Shown here: positions 41,654 to 50,085 of the stretch, piece by piece
Layout of the letters: the number at the start of each line of letters is the position of its first letter
How positions within the stretch are numbered: the first letter of the stretch is position 1
Assembly: GCF_002954775.1 (NCBI RefSeq)
Contig: NZ_PJME01000038.1
Span: forward strand, 1 to 64,000
Origin: Streptomyces geranii
GTDB taxonomy: Bacteria > Actinomycetota > Actinomycetes > Streptomycetales > Streptomycetaceae
Direction of reading: 5' to 3'
Length of the DNA: 64,000 nt
Notes under the pieces: generated by a model
The model's database searches: none
Told to the model about the DNA's origin: nothing
What the model saw: the letters and a program-made list of their open reading frames with translations, nothing else
Position numbers and translations under genes: made by a program

Positions 41654-42547
41654 ATGGACTGGCTCGGGCGGATCGCGAAGCTCAGGCAGTGGACCAGGAG
41701 CGGAACGCGCGCCCCGCACAAGCCGCTGTTGCTCCTGCACGCCCTCGGCCGGTTCCAGCAGGACGCCGACAGCGAACTCCGCTACAGCGCGGTGGAGGAG
41801 GACTTGCAGAGTCTGCTGACCGAGTACGGCCCGCCCAACAGGACAACGCCCGCCTACCCGTTCCACCACCTCGTCAGCGACGGCGTGTGGGAAGTGCGTA
41901 CCGACCTCGGGCCCGGCAGCCCCGGGACTGGGGTACGGGTTCTCCGGGAGACGGGCGCCACCGGCCGCCTCGCACCGGAACTCCGAACCGCCCTGCGCGG
42001 CGAACCCGAACTGCTGGGTCGGATGGCGCGGTTACTGCTCGACCTGCACTTCCCGCCCTCGCTCCACAGCGAGTTGTGCGAAGCCGTCGGCCTGGAAATG
42101 GAGCCGGCGGAGACCGGGCACCTCGTGCCCGCCCGCAGACAGCGGGACCGGCGCATGCGCGAACTGGTCCTCACCGCCTACGAGTACCGGTGCGCCTTCT
42201 GCGGCTACGACGGCAGGATCGGCACGGTCCCGGTCGGGCTGGAAGCCGCACACGTACGGTGGTGGGCGTTCGGCGGCCCGGACGACGTCGACAACGGGCT
42301 GTGCCTCTGCTCGCTGCACCACAAGCTCTTCGACAAGGGCGTCCTCGGGGTCGACGACGTCCACCGCATACTCGTCTCCCAGCACTTCGTCGGCCACAGC
42401 CCCGCCGCCCGCGAGCACGTAGTCGCACTCAGGGGCCGTCCACTCATCGGCCCGCAGCCAGGCGCACGCCCTGTCGCAGCCGACCACCGCGCCTGGCACA
42501 CCAGCCAGGTCTTCCACGGCATTCCACGCCCCGCCACTGCGGCCTGA
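41654..42547 (+). CDS. Phosphorothioate-dependent HNH restriction endonuclease (ScoMcrA-type)
   Basis: A 297-residue protein. Residues 1-130 resemble the sulphur-binding domain of type IV enzymes (LRQWTRSGTRAPHKPLLLLH, YPFHHLVSDGVWEVRTD). The C-terminal HNH nuclease has a zinc-binding C180-x2-C183 (YRCAFCGYD), the catalytic region GLEAAHVRWWAFGGPDDVDN with H200, and LCSLHHKLFDKGVLG with H222/H223. Enzymes of this type cut DNA that carries phosphorothioate or 5-methylcytosine. There are no dnd genes in the window, consistent with a host that uses it to exclude phosphorothioated DNA. It is divergent from the OLD gene. Confidence 0.85.
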   Translation: MDWLGRIAKLRQWTRSGTRAPHKPLLLLHALGRFQQDADSELRYSAVEEDLQSLLTEYGPPNRTTPAYPFHHLVSDGVWEVRTDLGPGSPGTGVRVLRETGATGRLAPELRTALRGEPELLGRMARLLLDLHFPPSLHSELCEAVGLEMEPAETGHLVPARRQRDRRMRELVLTAYEYRCAFCGYDGRIGTVPVGLEAAHVRWWAFGGPDDVDNGLCLCSLHHKLFDKGVLGVDDVHRILVSQHFVGHSPAAREHVVALRGRPLIGPQPGARPVAADHRAWHTSQVFHGIPRPATAA

Positions 42548-42901
42548 CCGGATGACCGACACCTCCTCTCGAGCCCCCTCCCTGAAGTCGGCCCGCTTTA
42601 CCACCTCGGCGGTGTCCACCCCGATCAGGCCCGCGTTGCTGAAGCCTCTTCGACCCCTCTCCGCCCCGAGTTGTCCGGACGCCGCTGAACCCTCCTCCGT
42701 GCGCTCCTGCAATGGCATCCTTCCGCCCAGCGCTCACTTCCAGGGCTCAGCAACTCCTCAGCCACCAAGAGGGGCTCCCTGCAACTCCGATCGAACGGCG
42801 TGCCCGTAAGACCGGTCAACCACGGTGCGATCCTGCACCTTCGGGCGCCACGCCCGGCTACATATGCCCAGGTCAGATCCATCCGCCTACCCAAGCGCCG
42901 T

Positions 42902-42948
42902 AGCTTCCCAAACTGAGAGTGCGAGTTCGATTCTCGTCACCCGCTCCA
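42902..42948 (+). other. tRNA-Gly(CCC) 3' half, attachment site 1
   Basis: GCTTCCCAA, then CTGAGAGTGCGAGTTCGATT and CTCGTCACCCGCTCCA: anticodon loop with anticodon CCC, variable loop, T arm and the 3' acceptor strand with CCA. The 5' half (GCGGGTG...) is absent upstream, so this is not a functional tRNA but the 3' duplicate made by site-specific integration. The 34 bp from 42913 are identical to 61337-61370. A terminator follows at 42956. Confidence 0.8.
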
Positions 42949-42955
42949 TTACGAG

Positions 42956-42984
42956 GGTCCAGGTCAGCGACTTGGACCTTTTTT
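42956..42984 (+). terminator. Rho-independent terminator after attachment site 1
   Basis: GGTCCAGGT and ACTTGGACC form the stem (42956-42978) and six Ts follow (42979-42984). It is homologous to the stem-loop at 61377-61403 and is the original tRNA terminator carried with the site. Confidence 0.75.
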
Positions 42985-43076
42985 GCTGTCGCCGTTGGCT
43001 AGTCACCGCAGGCCAGATTCGTGCCAGAACGTTGATCGCCGGGGTCGACCGTCTCCGGTTCTGGCACGGCAGCAGG

Positions 43077-43259
43077 TTTCTGCTGTCGATCGTCGTCGGA
43101 GTGTTGATAGATCAACGCGGCCTTCTCCTTGCCTGCTCCCTTGGTTCGGCGCGGGTGGTGCCTGATCAGGTCGTCGTCCACGGTCGTCTCCTTGATGCTT
43201 GTCAGGAGGCGGTACGCCTTGGTCGTGCGGAGGTGTTCGGCGTGCCATTCGTGGACGAG
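43077..43259 (-). pseudogene. Tyrosine-integrase remnant with internal deletion
   Basis: The minus strand reads KAYRLLTSIKETTVDDDLIR, HHPRRTKGAGKE and then directly KAALIYQHSDDDRQQK. The first part is the central region of actinobacterial tyrosine integrases (AYRLL...TAVDDDLIRRNPCRIKGAGKE). The second is their extreme C terminus (A-LIYQH-DDDRQ). About 180 residues with the catalytic R-H-R-Y core are missing between them. It lies immediately inside attachment site 1, the proper place for an element's integrase. Confidence 0.75.
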
Positions 43260-43264
43260 GGTGC

Positions 43265-43402
43265 GGTGATCTCGGCGAGGTCCGATTCGCCGAGAGTGGC
43301 CGTGGGCCACATGCGCCGGCCGAGGCCGACCAGAGTGTCGCCGATCCGCTCGGTGAGAGCGCCGTGGTCACCGGCGAAGTGGCGCCGGGTGACCCAGTAC
43401 AC
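43265..43402 (-). pseudogene. DUF317 fragment
   Basis: VYWVTRRHFAGDHGALTERI followed by GDTLVGLGRRMWPTATLGE matches the N-terminal core of the intact DUF317 protein at 5.5-6.3 kb (VYWVTPRHLAGDDEVLAERI). Only about 46 codons remain, joined to integrase debris. A decayed element end. Confidence 0.7.
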
Positions 43403-43566
43403 CTGCGCAACGCGCCGGAGCGGTGCCCTGTTCGTCGTACCGTGCGTCGTGCTCCGCCACCGGATCCGCCGTTGGATCAGCCGTGCCGACCGACCCTGGT
43501 GATGAGTTTTCGCGTCCGCTCCCGTCATACCTACGACGGGACACGACGAGGCGGAGGGACGACGTG

Positions 43567-44565
43567 ATGAGTGCGGACACGTGGCTGGAGGAGCTGGGCG
43601 TGAGCGGGCTGGGCGAGGTCGACGAGCCGGCGTTCTCGGCGCTGGCGGAGCGGCACCGGCGGGAGCTGCACGTGCACTGTTACCGGATGCTCGGGTCGTT
43701 CGAGGACGCCGAGGACACCGTGCAGGAGACGTTCCTGCGTGCCTGGCGGCGGCGGGAGACCTTCGAGGGGCGGTCGACGTTCCGGGCCTGGCTGTACCGG
43801 ATCGCCACCAACGCCTGCCTGGACCTGCTGGCCAAGTGCCGCCCGGAGCCCGCGACCGGCGGCGAGGTGCTGTGGTTGCAGCCCTACCCGGACCGACTGC
43901 TGGACGAGCTGCCCGCGGGTGACGCGGACGAGCCGGAGGCCCTCGCCGTCGCACGGGAGACGATCGAGCTGGCCTACCTGGTCGCCGTCCAGCACCTGGC
44001 GCCGCGCCCCCGGGCCGTGCTGATCCTGCGGGACGTGCTCGGCTGGCCGGCGAAGGGCGTCGCGGAGTTCCTCGGGGACTCCGTCAACTCCGTGAACAGC
44101 GCGCTGCAGCGGGCCCGCGCCGGCATGCGGGAGCATCTGCCCGCCGAGCGGCAGGACTGGACCGGCGGCGAACAGGACGCCGGGATGCGGGAGCTGGTGC
44201 GCCGCTTCACCGAGGCCAGCGTCGCGACCGACGTCGACAGGCTCGCGGCCCTGCTGCGGGACGACGTCCGGTGCTCGATGCCGCCGACGCCGGGCCTGTA
44301 CGTCGGCCGCGACACGGTGGTGACCTACTGGGTCGAGAGCGGCTTCGAGGGCATGAAGGGCCTGCGCGCCGTCCTCACCTCCGTGAACCGGCAGCCCGCC
44401 CTCGCCTTCTACCACTGGCGTGAGCGGGAGGGCGCGTACCTGCCGCTGACGATCGACGTCCTGCGCATCACCGGCGGAGCGATCACCGAGATCGTCACCT
44501 TCCACGACGACCGGTTCCCGCGGCTCGGGCTGCCGGAGCGCCTGCCCGCCGACGGCACGGAGTAG
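43567..44565 (+). CDS. ECF sigma factor with C-terminal SnoaL-like domain (SigG-type)
   Basis: A 332-residue protein. Sigma region 2 spans LVHVHCYRML-like sequence HVHCYRMLGSFEDAEDTVQE and RAWRRRETFEGRSTFRAWLY. Region 4 contains RPRAVLILRDVLGWPAKGVA and VNSVNSALQRARAGMREHL. From about residue 205 a SnoaL_2 domain follows (VRRFTEASVATDVDRLAALL, YVGRDTVVTYWV). This architecture lacks an anti-sigma gene; the fused domain modulates activity. ATG at 43567 with GGAGGG upstream. Two small genes follow in the same direction and may be targets. Confidence 0.88.
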   Translation: MSADTWLEELGVSGLGEVDEPAFSALAERHRRELHVHCYRMLGSFEDAEDTVQETFLRAWRRRETFEGRSTFRAWLYRIATNACLDLLAKCRPEPATGGEVLWLQPYPDRLLDELPAGDADEPEALAVARETIELAYLVAVQHLAPRPRAVLILRDVLGWPAKGVAEFLGDSVNSVNSALQRARAGMREHLPAERQDWTGGEQDAGMRELVRRFTEASVATDVDRLAALLRDDVRCSMPPTPGLYVGRDTVVTYWVESGFEGMKGLRAVLTSVNRQPALAFYHWREREGAYLPLTIDVLRITGGAITEIVTFHDDRFPRLGLPERLPADGTE

Positions 44566-44571
44566 TTCCTC

Positions 44572-44868
44572 GTGCGGACGCTCGCGCTGCGCGGTGGCAC
44601 GCGTGTCGCGGTGGTCGCGGCGCAGTGGTACGACGCGTTCGGCGTCGTCACCCGCGGGCGGGTGCAGCTGGAGCTGCGCGACGGCGAGCCCGGGCCGGTC
44701 CTCGAACGCGGCGCCGGGTTCTGGCTCCACGGCACCGGCGTCCGCGCCCTGCGCAACCCCGGCCGTCGCACGGCGAGGGTGCGCATCGTCACCCCAAGGG
44801 CCAGGACCGTCACCTGCCGGTCAACACCCGTACGCCAGTTACCGAATGATGGAGGAACGCCAACATGA
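44572..44868 (+). CDS. Small cupin-like protein
   Basis: A 98-residue protein whose first 75 residues look like a half-cupin barrel: VAVVAAQWYDAFGVVTRGRV, QLELRDGEPGPVLERGAGFW and LHGTGVRALRNPGRRTAR. It starts with a GTG 6 bp after the sigma-factor stop, so it is probably co-transcribed. The last 20 residues look non-conserved and overlap the ATG of the next gene. Function unknown; small cupins near ECF sigma genes may be sensors or enzymes. Confidence 0.5.
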   Translation: MRTLALRGGTRVAVVAAQWYDAFGVVTRGRVQLELRDGEPGPVLERGAGFWLHGTGVRALRNPGRRTARVRIVTPRARTVTCRSTPVRQLPNDGGTPT

Positions 44869-45320
44869 ACAGCATGAAGGACACCGGGGTCGTCACCGGC
44901 GCGGCATCGGGCCGGACCAGCCACACCCACCCACTCCGCGGGCTCACCGGCACCGGCTTCCTGGCCGCTCTCGCGGCGACGGCGGCCACCGCCCTCGCCG
45001 CGGCGCTTGCCCAGGCCGTCGGCGTCGACTTCAAGGTCCCCGACGGTGGCGAGACGATCCCGTTGTCCGGGTTCGCCGTGGTGACCGGCTTCTTCTCGGT
45101 CGTGGGCATCGGCATTGCCGTCGCTCTTCGTCGTTGGAACGCTCGCCCCGCCGAGCGATTCGTGTGGACGGCACTGTCGCTGACCGCGATCTCGTTGGTC
45201 CCGCCCCTCCTCTCCGGGGCGAACACCGCCACCACCACCGCCCTCCTCGGGCTGCACCTCGTCCCTGCGACGGTGATGATCCCTGTCCTGGCGCGGAGCC
45301 TGCGCACCCGGACCGATTGA
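44865..45320 (+). CDS. DUF6069-type four-span membrane protein
   Basis: A 151-residue protein with four hydrophobic spans: GFLAALAATAATALAAALAQ, FAVVTGFFSVVGIGIAVALR, ALSLTAISLVPPLLSGANTA and TALLGLHLVPATVMIPVLAR. This is the pattern of DUF6069 proteins of actinobacteria, whose function is unknown. ATG at 44865 with GGAGGA upstream. It ends the sigma-factor operon. The 199 bp that follow hold no gene. Confidence 0.75.
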   Translation: MNSMKDTGVVTGAASGRTSHTHPLRGLTGTGFLAALAATAATALAAALAQAVGVDFKVPDGGETIPLSGFAVVTGFFSVVGIGIAVALRRWNARPAERFVWTALSLTAISLVPPLLSGANTATTTALLGLHLVPATVMIPVLARSLRTRTD

Positions 45321-45519
45321 CTCGCGAGTCGGCATCAGGCTCACACCGCGCCAGGACGCGCTCGCAGCCAGGCCCTGACACCTACACCTGCGGGGGGGCA
45401 CACCACCGGGGAACGGACAGCAATCGGATCCGGCCATCCCCGCGCCCCTACGGTCGGCCCGAGAGGAGTTGCAGGGACCTCTCCTACGGGGTGTGCGTCG
45501 CGGCCAACGGCAGGCGTCG

Positions 45520-46254
45520 TCATCTGTGGGCGGCGCGGTTCATCTCGACGATGTCCTCCAGGGTGGGCTCGGCACCGAGGGCGGCGAAGCGCTCTGCCAT
45601 GCTGTCGCGGACGGCTGCGTCCTTGACGGGGTCGGCCGCGGCCAGGGCAGCCGGCAGCTCGTTCAGGGTCAGCTCCGTGCAGTAGGCGGGGCTCATCGGC
45701 TGCTGGCGCCAGGAGTCGGCCAGTGCACCCGCGTCGTAGGGGTCGAATCCGGTGTCGTCCACCAGACGCATGGCCACACCCTTCGCTTCCTCGGAATCGC
45801 CGGCGACCGGGATGGCGATGCGGCCCGGAGTGCCCGCGGGGACACCCTTCGTTCGCTGGGTTTCGGCCAGGGCGGCGTTCCACGCCTTGACCACGGGGCG
45901 CCCAAGGAGTTCGGAGGTGTACACGCTCTCCACCACACCGTCCTCCACCGCCTCGATCCACCCGTTGAGATGCGGGTAGTAGTTGGAGGTGTCGATGACC
46001 ACCGTCTCGGCGAGTACGGAAGCGAACAGGTCGGCCAGCTCTCCCGCCACTCCGAAGGGAATGGCCAGGACTACGGCGTCCCTGTCCTCGACGGCGTCCT
46101 CGAGTGCCACGGCGCGGGCGCCGGTCTCCAGCACGTCGGGGGCGACGGCCTCGGGGCCACGCGCGCCCGCCACCTCGACGTCGTGACCGGCCCCACTGAG
46201 TTTGCGGGCAAGATTGCCGCCGATGGCCCCGGCGCCGATGACAGAAATTTTCAT
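45520..46254 (-). CDS. NADPH-dependent F420 reductase-like protein
   Basis: A 244-residue Rossmann protein: MKISVIGAGAIGGNLARKLS is the NADPH-binding motif, and VVLAIPFGVAGELADLF and VVIDTSNYYPHLNGWIEAVE follow the F420:NADP oxidoreductase pattern. GRPVVKAWNAALAETQRTKG and VDDTGFDPYDAGALADSWRQ complete the family signature. It may regenerate F420H2 or reduce another acceptor. First of three related genes on this strand (hydrolase, SDR upstream). ATG at 46254 with AAGGGAAA upstream. Confidence 0.82.
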   Translation of the reverse strand: MKISVIGAGAIGGNLARKLSGAGHDVEVAGARGPEAVAPDVLETGARAVALEDAVEDRDAVVLAIPFGVAGELADLFASVLAETVVIDTSNYYPHLNGWIEAVEDGVVESVYTSELLGRPVVKAWNAALAETQRTKGVPAGTPGRIAIPVAGDSEEAKGVAMRLVDDTGFDPYDAGALADSWRQQPMSPAYCTELTLNELPAALAAADPVKDAAVRDSMAERFAALGAEPTLEDIVEMNRAAHR

Positions 46255-46305
46255 GATTTTCCCTTCGAGGGGTTGCACCGCACCTCAGGCCGGTGGTCCC
46301 GGGGG

Positions 46306-47184
46306 TCAGGCCACCGCGGTCAGCAGGTCGGCCAGTACGTCGGGCCGTTCCAGGGCGATGAAGTGGCCCGCCCTGGGGACCTGGGTGAAGTCGGCGGTCG
46401 GCAGCAACTCCTTGTTGGCCTGCCGGTCCGAGGGGCGGGACCAGTCCTTCTCGCCGTAGACGAGGTGGATGGGGGCCTTGACCTCGCGGTAGCGCGAGCG
46501 GGCGGCGATGAGGCTGGGCAGGCTCTGGTACACGGCTCGGGCGACGGTCGGGTAGCCGGGGCGGCTTCCCACCTGGAGGAGCTCGTCCACGTAGTCGGCC
46601 CGCAGCGCGCTCTTGTCGCCGAGGCCGCCCTGAAGGATTGCGCGGAGAGCCGGCCTGGGCTCCACCCCGGCGATCACCGGGCCCACCCCCGGGGAGAGAA
46701 CACCGCTGACCACCACACGGGCGAGGAGGCTGGACCGGGCGATTCCGCCGCGGAAGTCGTAGGTGTTCACCGCGACGACGCGTCGTACCCGCTCCGGGAG
46801 ATCGGCCGCGGTGGTCAGGGCGAGCACCGCCCCCATGGACTCCCCGGCCAACGTCACGTCGTGGAGGTCGAGTTCGGTCAGGAGCCGCTCGACGCCCGCG
46901 CGCATGGCCGGCTCGTCGTACGACGCCCCGGGCACGATCTCGGAGTAGCCCATCCCCGGCAGGTCGAGGGCGTACACGGTGTAGTGGTCCGCGATCAGGG
47001 GGATGAGGTGGCGGAAGTGCTCGGCCTGGGTGCGCACGGTGTGCAGCAGGACCAGGGGAGCGCCGGTGCCCGCCTTGAGGTAGCGCAGGGCTCCCTCGCG
47101 GCCGTCGAGTCCCGCGCGCGGGGCGAGGGTGTGGCTGGTGGTTCCCGGAATGTGGATCGTGGGATGTGACTCGCGGTCGGGCAT
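46306..47184 (-). CDS. Alpha/beta hydrolase
   Basis: A 292-residue protein. LVLLHTVRTQAEHFRHLIPL holds the oxyanion region, VYALDLPGMGYSEIV the second strand, and VTLAGESMGAVLALTTAADL the nucleophile elbow (GESMG, serine). HLVYGEKDWSRPSD carries the acidic residue and VPRAGHFIALERPD the catalytic histidine. It should be an active esterase, epoxide or dehalogenase-type enzyme. It lies between the F420 reductase-like gene and the SDR gene; the 28-bp spacing to the SDR gene indicates an operon. Confidence 0.85.
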   Translation of the reverse strand: MPDRESHPTIHIPGTTSHTLAPRAGLDGREGALRYLKAGTGAPLVLLHTVRTQAEHFRHLIPLIADHYTVYALDLPGMGYSEIVPGASYDEPAMRAGVERLLTELDLHDVTLAGESMGAVLALTTAADLPERVRRVVAVNTYDFRGGIARSSLLARVVVSGVLSPGVGPVIAGVEPRPALRAILQGGLGDKSALRADYVDELLQVGSRPGYPTVARAVYQSLPSLIAARSRYREVKAPIHLVYGEKDWSRPSDRQANKELLPTADFTQVPRAGHFIALERPDVLADLLTAVA

Positions 47185-47212
47185 CTCGCCGACTCCTTGT
47201 GTGTGAAGGGGG

Positions 47213-47914
47213 TTATTTCGTCATCTGGGCGTACAGCCCTGCCAGGTCGCCGGCCAGGCCCGCCTTGACCTGCCGCGAGATGTCGTCGGCGAGCACCTCG
47301 TACGCACCTGTCTCGACCCCGTCGAGGGCGAGTACGGCGACGTCACGCGGGTCGGACTTGGGCGCCTCGACGCCGGCCGCGAGGTCGGTGTCCACGTAGC
47401 CGACGTGCAGGCCGGTGACGGCGATGCCGCGCGGCTGGAGCTCCAGGCGCAGGGAGTTGGTCTGCGACCACAGGGCGGCCTTGGAGGCGCTGTAGGAGCC
47501 GTCGAGCGCGATCCAGGAGAGCACGGAGTGCACGTTGAGGAGGTGGCCGCCGCCGTTGCGCTCGATGACCGGCACGAAGGCGCGGGTGAGAAGCAGCGGG
47601 CCGTAGAAGTTGGTCTCGAACTCCCGGCGTACGTCGTCGACCGGGGAGCCGAGGAAGGACGCGCCGACCGAGGCACCGGCGTTGTTGATCAGCACGGTCA
47701 CGTCCTGCGCCTGTGCGGCGGCGGCCGCCACGGAGGCCGGGTCGGTGACCTCCAGCGCCACCGGGACCGCGTCGGGGTGCGTCACGCTGCGCGGGTCGCG
47801 GGCCGTGGCGTAGACCTTGCCGGCGCCGCGCGCGTACAGCTCCTCCACCAGCGCCTTGCCGATGCCTCGGCTGCCGCCGGTGACGAAGACGTTGGCGCCC
47901 TTCAGGACGGTCAT
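47213..47914 (-). CDS. SDR-family oxidoreductase
   Basis: A 233-residue classical SDR: VFVTGGSRGIGKALVEELYA, LINNAGASVGASF, catalytic serine in NVHSVLSWIALDGSYSASKA with YSASK for Tyr-Lys. It has an intact NAD(P) site and triad. ATG at 47914 with GGAGG upstream. It is the first gene of the leftward operon and is divergent from the MFS gene; four copies of a TetR operator lie in the 188-bp gap between them. Confidence 0.88.
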   Translation of the reverse strand: MTVLKGANVFVTGGSRGIGKALVEELYARGAGKVYATARDPRSVTHPDAVPVALEVTDPASVAAAAAQAQDVTVLINNAGASVGASFLGSPVDDVRREFETNFYGPLLLTRAFVPVIERNGGGHLLNVHSVLSWIALDGSYSASKAALWSQTNSLRLELQPRGIAVTGLHVGYVDTDLAAGVEAPKSDPRDVAVLALDGVETGAYEVLADDISRQVKAGLAGDLAGLYAQMTK

Positions 47915-47933
47915 GACTGCCTCCACAGAATGA

Positions 47934-48055
47934 GAAACCGTTCGGTTTCCTCGTTACGGTAAACCGATCGGTTTCCAGGCGCAAGCCCGACGGGGCCCGT
48001 TCACTTGCGCTGTGGAAACCGATCTGTTTTTCTAGGCGGAAACAGATCGGTTTCC
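47934..48055. promoter_or_regulatory. Four TetR-type operators between divergent SDR and MFS genes
   Basis: GAAACCGTTCGGTTTC at 47934-47949, GTAAACCGATCGGTTTCC at 47959-47976, GGAAACCGATCTGTTTTT at 48014-48031 and GGAAACAGATCGGTTTCC at 48038-48055. A fifth copy lies at 50038 before the TetR gene. The two pairs lie close to the SDR and MFS starts respectively, so one regulator can repress both directions. Confidence 0.8.
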
Positions 48056-48102
48056 GACCGGTGGTCGGTCCATGGGCCTATGACCAGCAGCTAAGGGGAA
48101 AA

Positions 48103-49602
48103 GTGAGTACCACCTTCGACCGTGGGGCGCCCGCCTCCGGGAAAACAGACTCGGGCCGCCGCGGCTCCCATGCCGTGCGCTGGTGGGTGCTTGTCGTGCT
48201 GGGTGTGGCGCAGCTCATGGTCACGCTCGATGCGACCGTCGTGAACATCGCGCTGCCCGAAGCGCAACATGACCTGGGTTTCAGTGACGGCAGTCGGCAA
48301 TGGGTCATCACGGGGTACGCCCTGGCGTTCGGCAGCCTGCTGCTGCTCGGGGGCCGACTCGGTGACCTGTTCGGCCGACGTACGACCTTCGTGACCGGCC
48401 TGATCGGTTTCGCGGGCGCATCCGTCGTCGGCGGCGCGGCCGGCAGCTTCGACATACTCGTCGCGGCGCGTGTGGCCCAGGGCGTCTTCGCCGCGCTGCT
48501 CGCACCCGCGGCACTCTCACTGCTCAGCGTGACCTTCACCGACCCGGCCGAAAGGCCGAAGGCGTTCGGCATCTTCAGCGCGCTGTCCGGTGCGGGCGCC
48601 GCGGTCGGACTCCTGCTCGGCGGCATGCTCACCGAATGGGCGTCATGGCGCTGGGTGATGTACGTGAACGTTGTCTTCGCGGGCGTCGCGCTGGTCGGCG
48701 CGCTGCTGTTGCTGGCCAAGCCCGTGGTCACCGAGCGACCCAGAATCGACGTTCCCGGCACCGTCACGGTGAGCGCCGCGCTGTTCGGCATCGTCTACGG
48801 GTTCGCGCACGTCGAGTCCACCAGTTGGACCGACCCGGTCGCCCTCGGCTCCATGATCGGCGGCGTGGTGCTGCTCGCGGTGTTCGCCTGGCTGGAGCTC
48901 AGGGTCGCGCATCCGCTGCTGCCGCTGCGCGTCGTGCTGGACCGGACCCGAGGCGGCTCGTTCCTGGCGGTGTTCGTCCTGGGCATGGGGATGTTCTCGA
49001 TCTTCCTGTTCCTGACCTACTACCTGGAGGCGAGCATCGGCTACTCGCCGATCGAGGCCGGTCTGTCCTTCCTGCCGATGGTCGGGGGCATCGTCGCCGC
49101 GTCGACCACCGTGCCTTCACTGCTGTTGCCCAGGGTCGGCCCGAAGATCGTGGTCAGCGCCGGCTTCCTGGTCTCCGCATCCGGCATGGCCCTGCTGACC
49201 CGGCTCACGCTGGACAGCGGCTACGTCGCCGACATCATGCCGGGCATGATCCTGCTGGGCCTCGGCATCGGTGCGGTGATGACCACCGCGTTCCAGGGTG
49301 CGACCGCGGGCGTGCACCACGAGGACGCCGGCGTCGCCTCGGCACTGATCAACACCAGCCAGCAGGTGGGCGGCTCGATCAGCACGGCGCTGCTGACCAC
49401 CGTCGCCTCATCGGCCGCGACCGACTACCTGTCCTCGCACAAGCCCGGCGCCCTGACCGTGGCCCAGGCCGGGGTCGAGAGCTACACGGCCACCCTGGCG
49501 TGGGGCGCCGGGATCTTCGTGGTCGGCGCGGTGCTCGCGGCGTTCCTGATGCCGAACGCGGCCCTGGCGCCGTCGGAGGGCGAGCCTGTCATCGCCCACT
49601 GA
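48103..49602 (+). CDS. MFS multidrug exporter, 14-span EmrB/QacA type
   Basis: A 499-residue DHA2 transporter. Motif C and other signatures: VAQLMVTLDATVVNIALPEA, RQWVITGYALAFGSLLLLGG, GRLGDLFGRRTTFVTGL, LLAPAALSLLSVTFTDPAER, FLTYYLEASIGYSPIEAGLS. About fourteen hydrophobic spans are visible. It uses proton exchange to export drugs or metabolites. GTG at 48103 with AAGGGG upstream. It is divergent from the SDR operon and shares its TetR operators. Confidence 0.9.
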   Translation: MSTTFDRGAPASGKTDSGRRGSHAVRWWVLVVLGVAQLMVTLDATVVNIALPEAQHDLGFSDGSRQWVITGYALAFGSLLLLGGRLGDLFGRRTTFVTGLIGFAGASVVGGAAGSFDILVAARVAQGVFAALLAPAALSLLSVTFTDPAERPKAFGIFSALSGAGAAVGLLLGGMLTEWASWRWVMYVNVVFAGVALVGALLLLAKPVVTERPRIDVPGTVTVSAALFGIVYGFAHVESTSWTDPVALGSMIGGVVLLAVFAWLELRVAHPLLPLRVVLDRTRGGSFLAVFVLGMGMFSIFLFLTYYLEASIGYSPIEAGLSFLPMVGGIVAASTTVPSLLLPRVGPKIVVSAGFLVSASGMALLTRLTLDSGYVADIMPGMILLGLGIGAVMTTAFQGATAGVHHEDAGVASALINTSQQVGGSISTALLTTVASSAATDYLSSHKPGALTVAQAGVESYTATLAWGAGIFVVGAVLAAFLMPNAALAPSEGEPVIAH

Positions 49603-50085
49603 GCCCGAATCCACTGTCGTAAAGGATGCCCTGCGCTGATTGGTGCTCTCCAAGCACACATCAGCGCAGGGAACACAGGGGCCCTCCGAGAGGGTCCCGC
49701 GCGTTCCGTCTTCGGCGAAGCGATCATCGCCGCTAGAGGGCACGCACGGTCTGGGCTGAATTTCCGAGGCCGGTGGGACACTCCGACCATTGGGGGCACC
49801 ACCGAGCACAGTCGCAGCGGCGGCAGGCCAGCGACGCCGGGCGCACCGAACTCGGCAAGGAGGGTGAGCGCACCGATTCCGGAGACCACGACGGCGCATA
49901 CGAGGGCGGTGCCCGCCGCTCCGGAGGGGCGGTTCAGGCCGCGCCGCTTCCCCACGGGTAACGAAGCCCGAGAGTACGGCCGCACCAAGGCCGACAGCCA
50001 TCATCATCCAGCACCGTGGATCGCTCCCACGAGTAGCGGAAACCGATCGGTTTTCAGCGGGCCGGAATCGAGTTAACCTCGCAGT
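49603..50085. other. Gap with terminator hairpin and one operator
   Basis: CCCTGCGCTGAT (49629-49640) pairs perfectly with ATCAGCGCAGGG (49660-49671), a likely terminator for the MFS gene. The minus strand at 49800-49990 encodes hydrophobic pieces (GTALVCAVVVSGIGALTLLA) that may be a decayed membrane-protein gene, but the frames are broken. The TetR operator at 50038-50055 ends the gap. Confidence 0.5.
50038..50055. promoter_or_regulatory. TetR operator, fifth copy (autoregulatory)
   Basis: GGAAACCGATCGGTTTTC matches the operators at 47934-48055 and lies about 30 bp upstream of the TetR gene start, so the regulator probably represses itself and the SDR/MFS pair. Confidence 0.78.

Larger units (their letters stand above)
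42676..42984 (+). repeat. Left copy of the attachment-site repeat (arm, tRNA-Gly 3' half, terminator)
   Basis: This stretch aligns with 61084-61403. Shared landmarks are CTCCGTG-GCTC-TGCAA, the AAGACCGGT-AACCACGGT block, CCAGGTCAGA, CCCAAGCGCCGT and then the tRNA fragment and terminator. Identity is imperfect, roughly 65-70% by eye in the arm. Two related elements using the same site would give this arrangement. It has no coding content that I trust. Confidence 0.7.

Noticed and set aside
42902..42948. A functional tRNA gene
   Set aside because: Anticodon arm, T arm and acceptor 3' strand are present, but the D arm and the 5' acceptor strand are absent here and at 61326.
49800..49990. Hydrophobic minus-strand frames after the MFS gene
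   Set aside because: They suggest a decayed membrane protein, but frames are broken and no family is recognisable; mentioned only in the gap entry.
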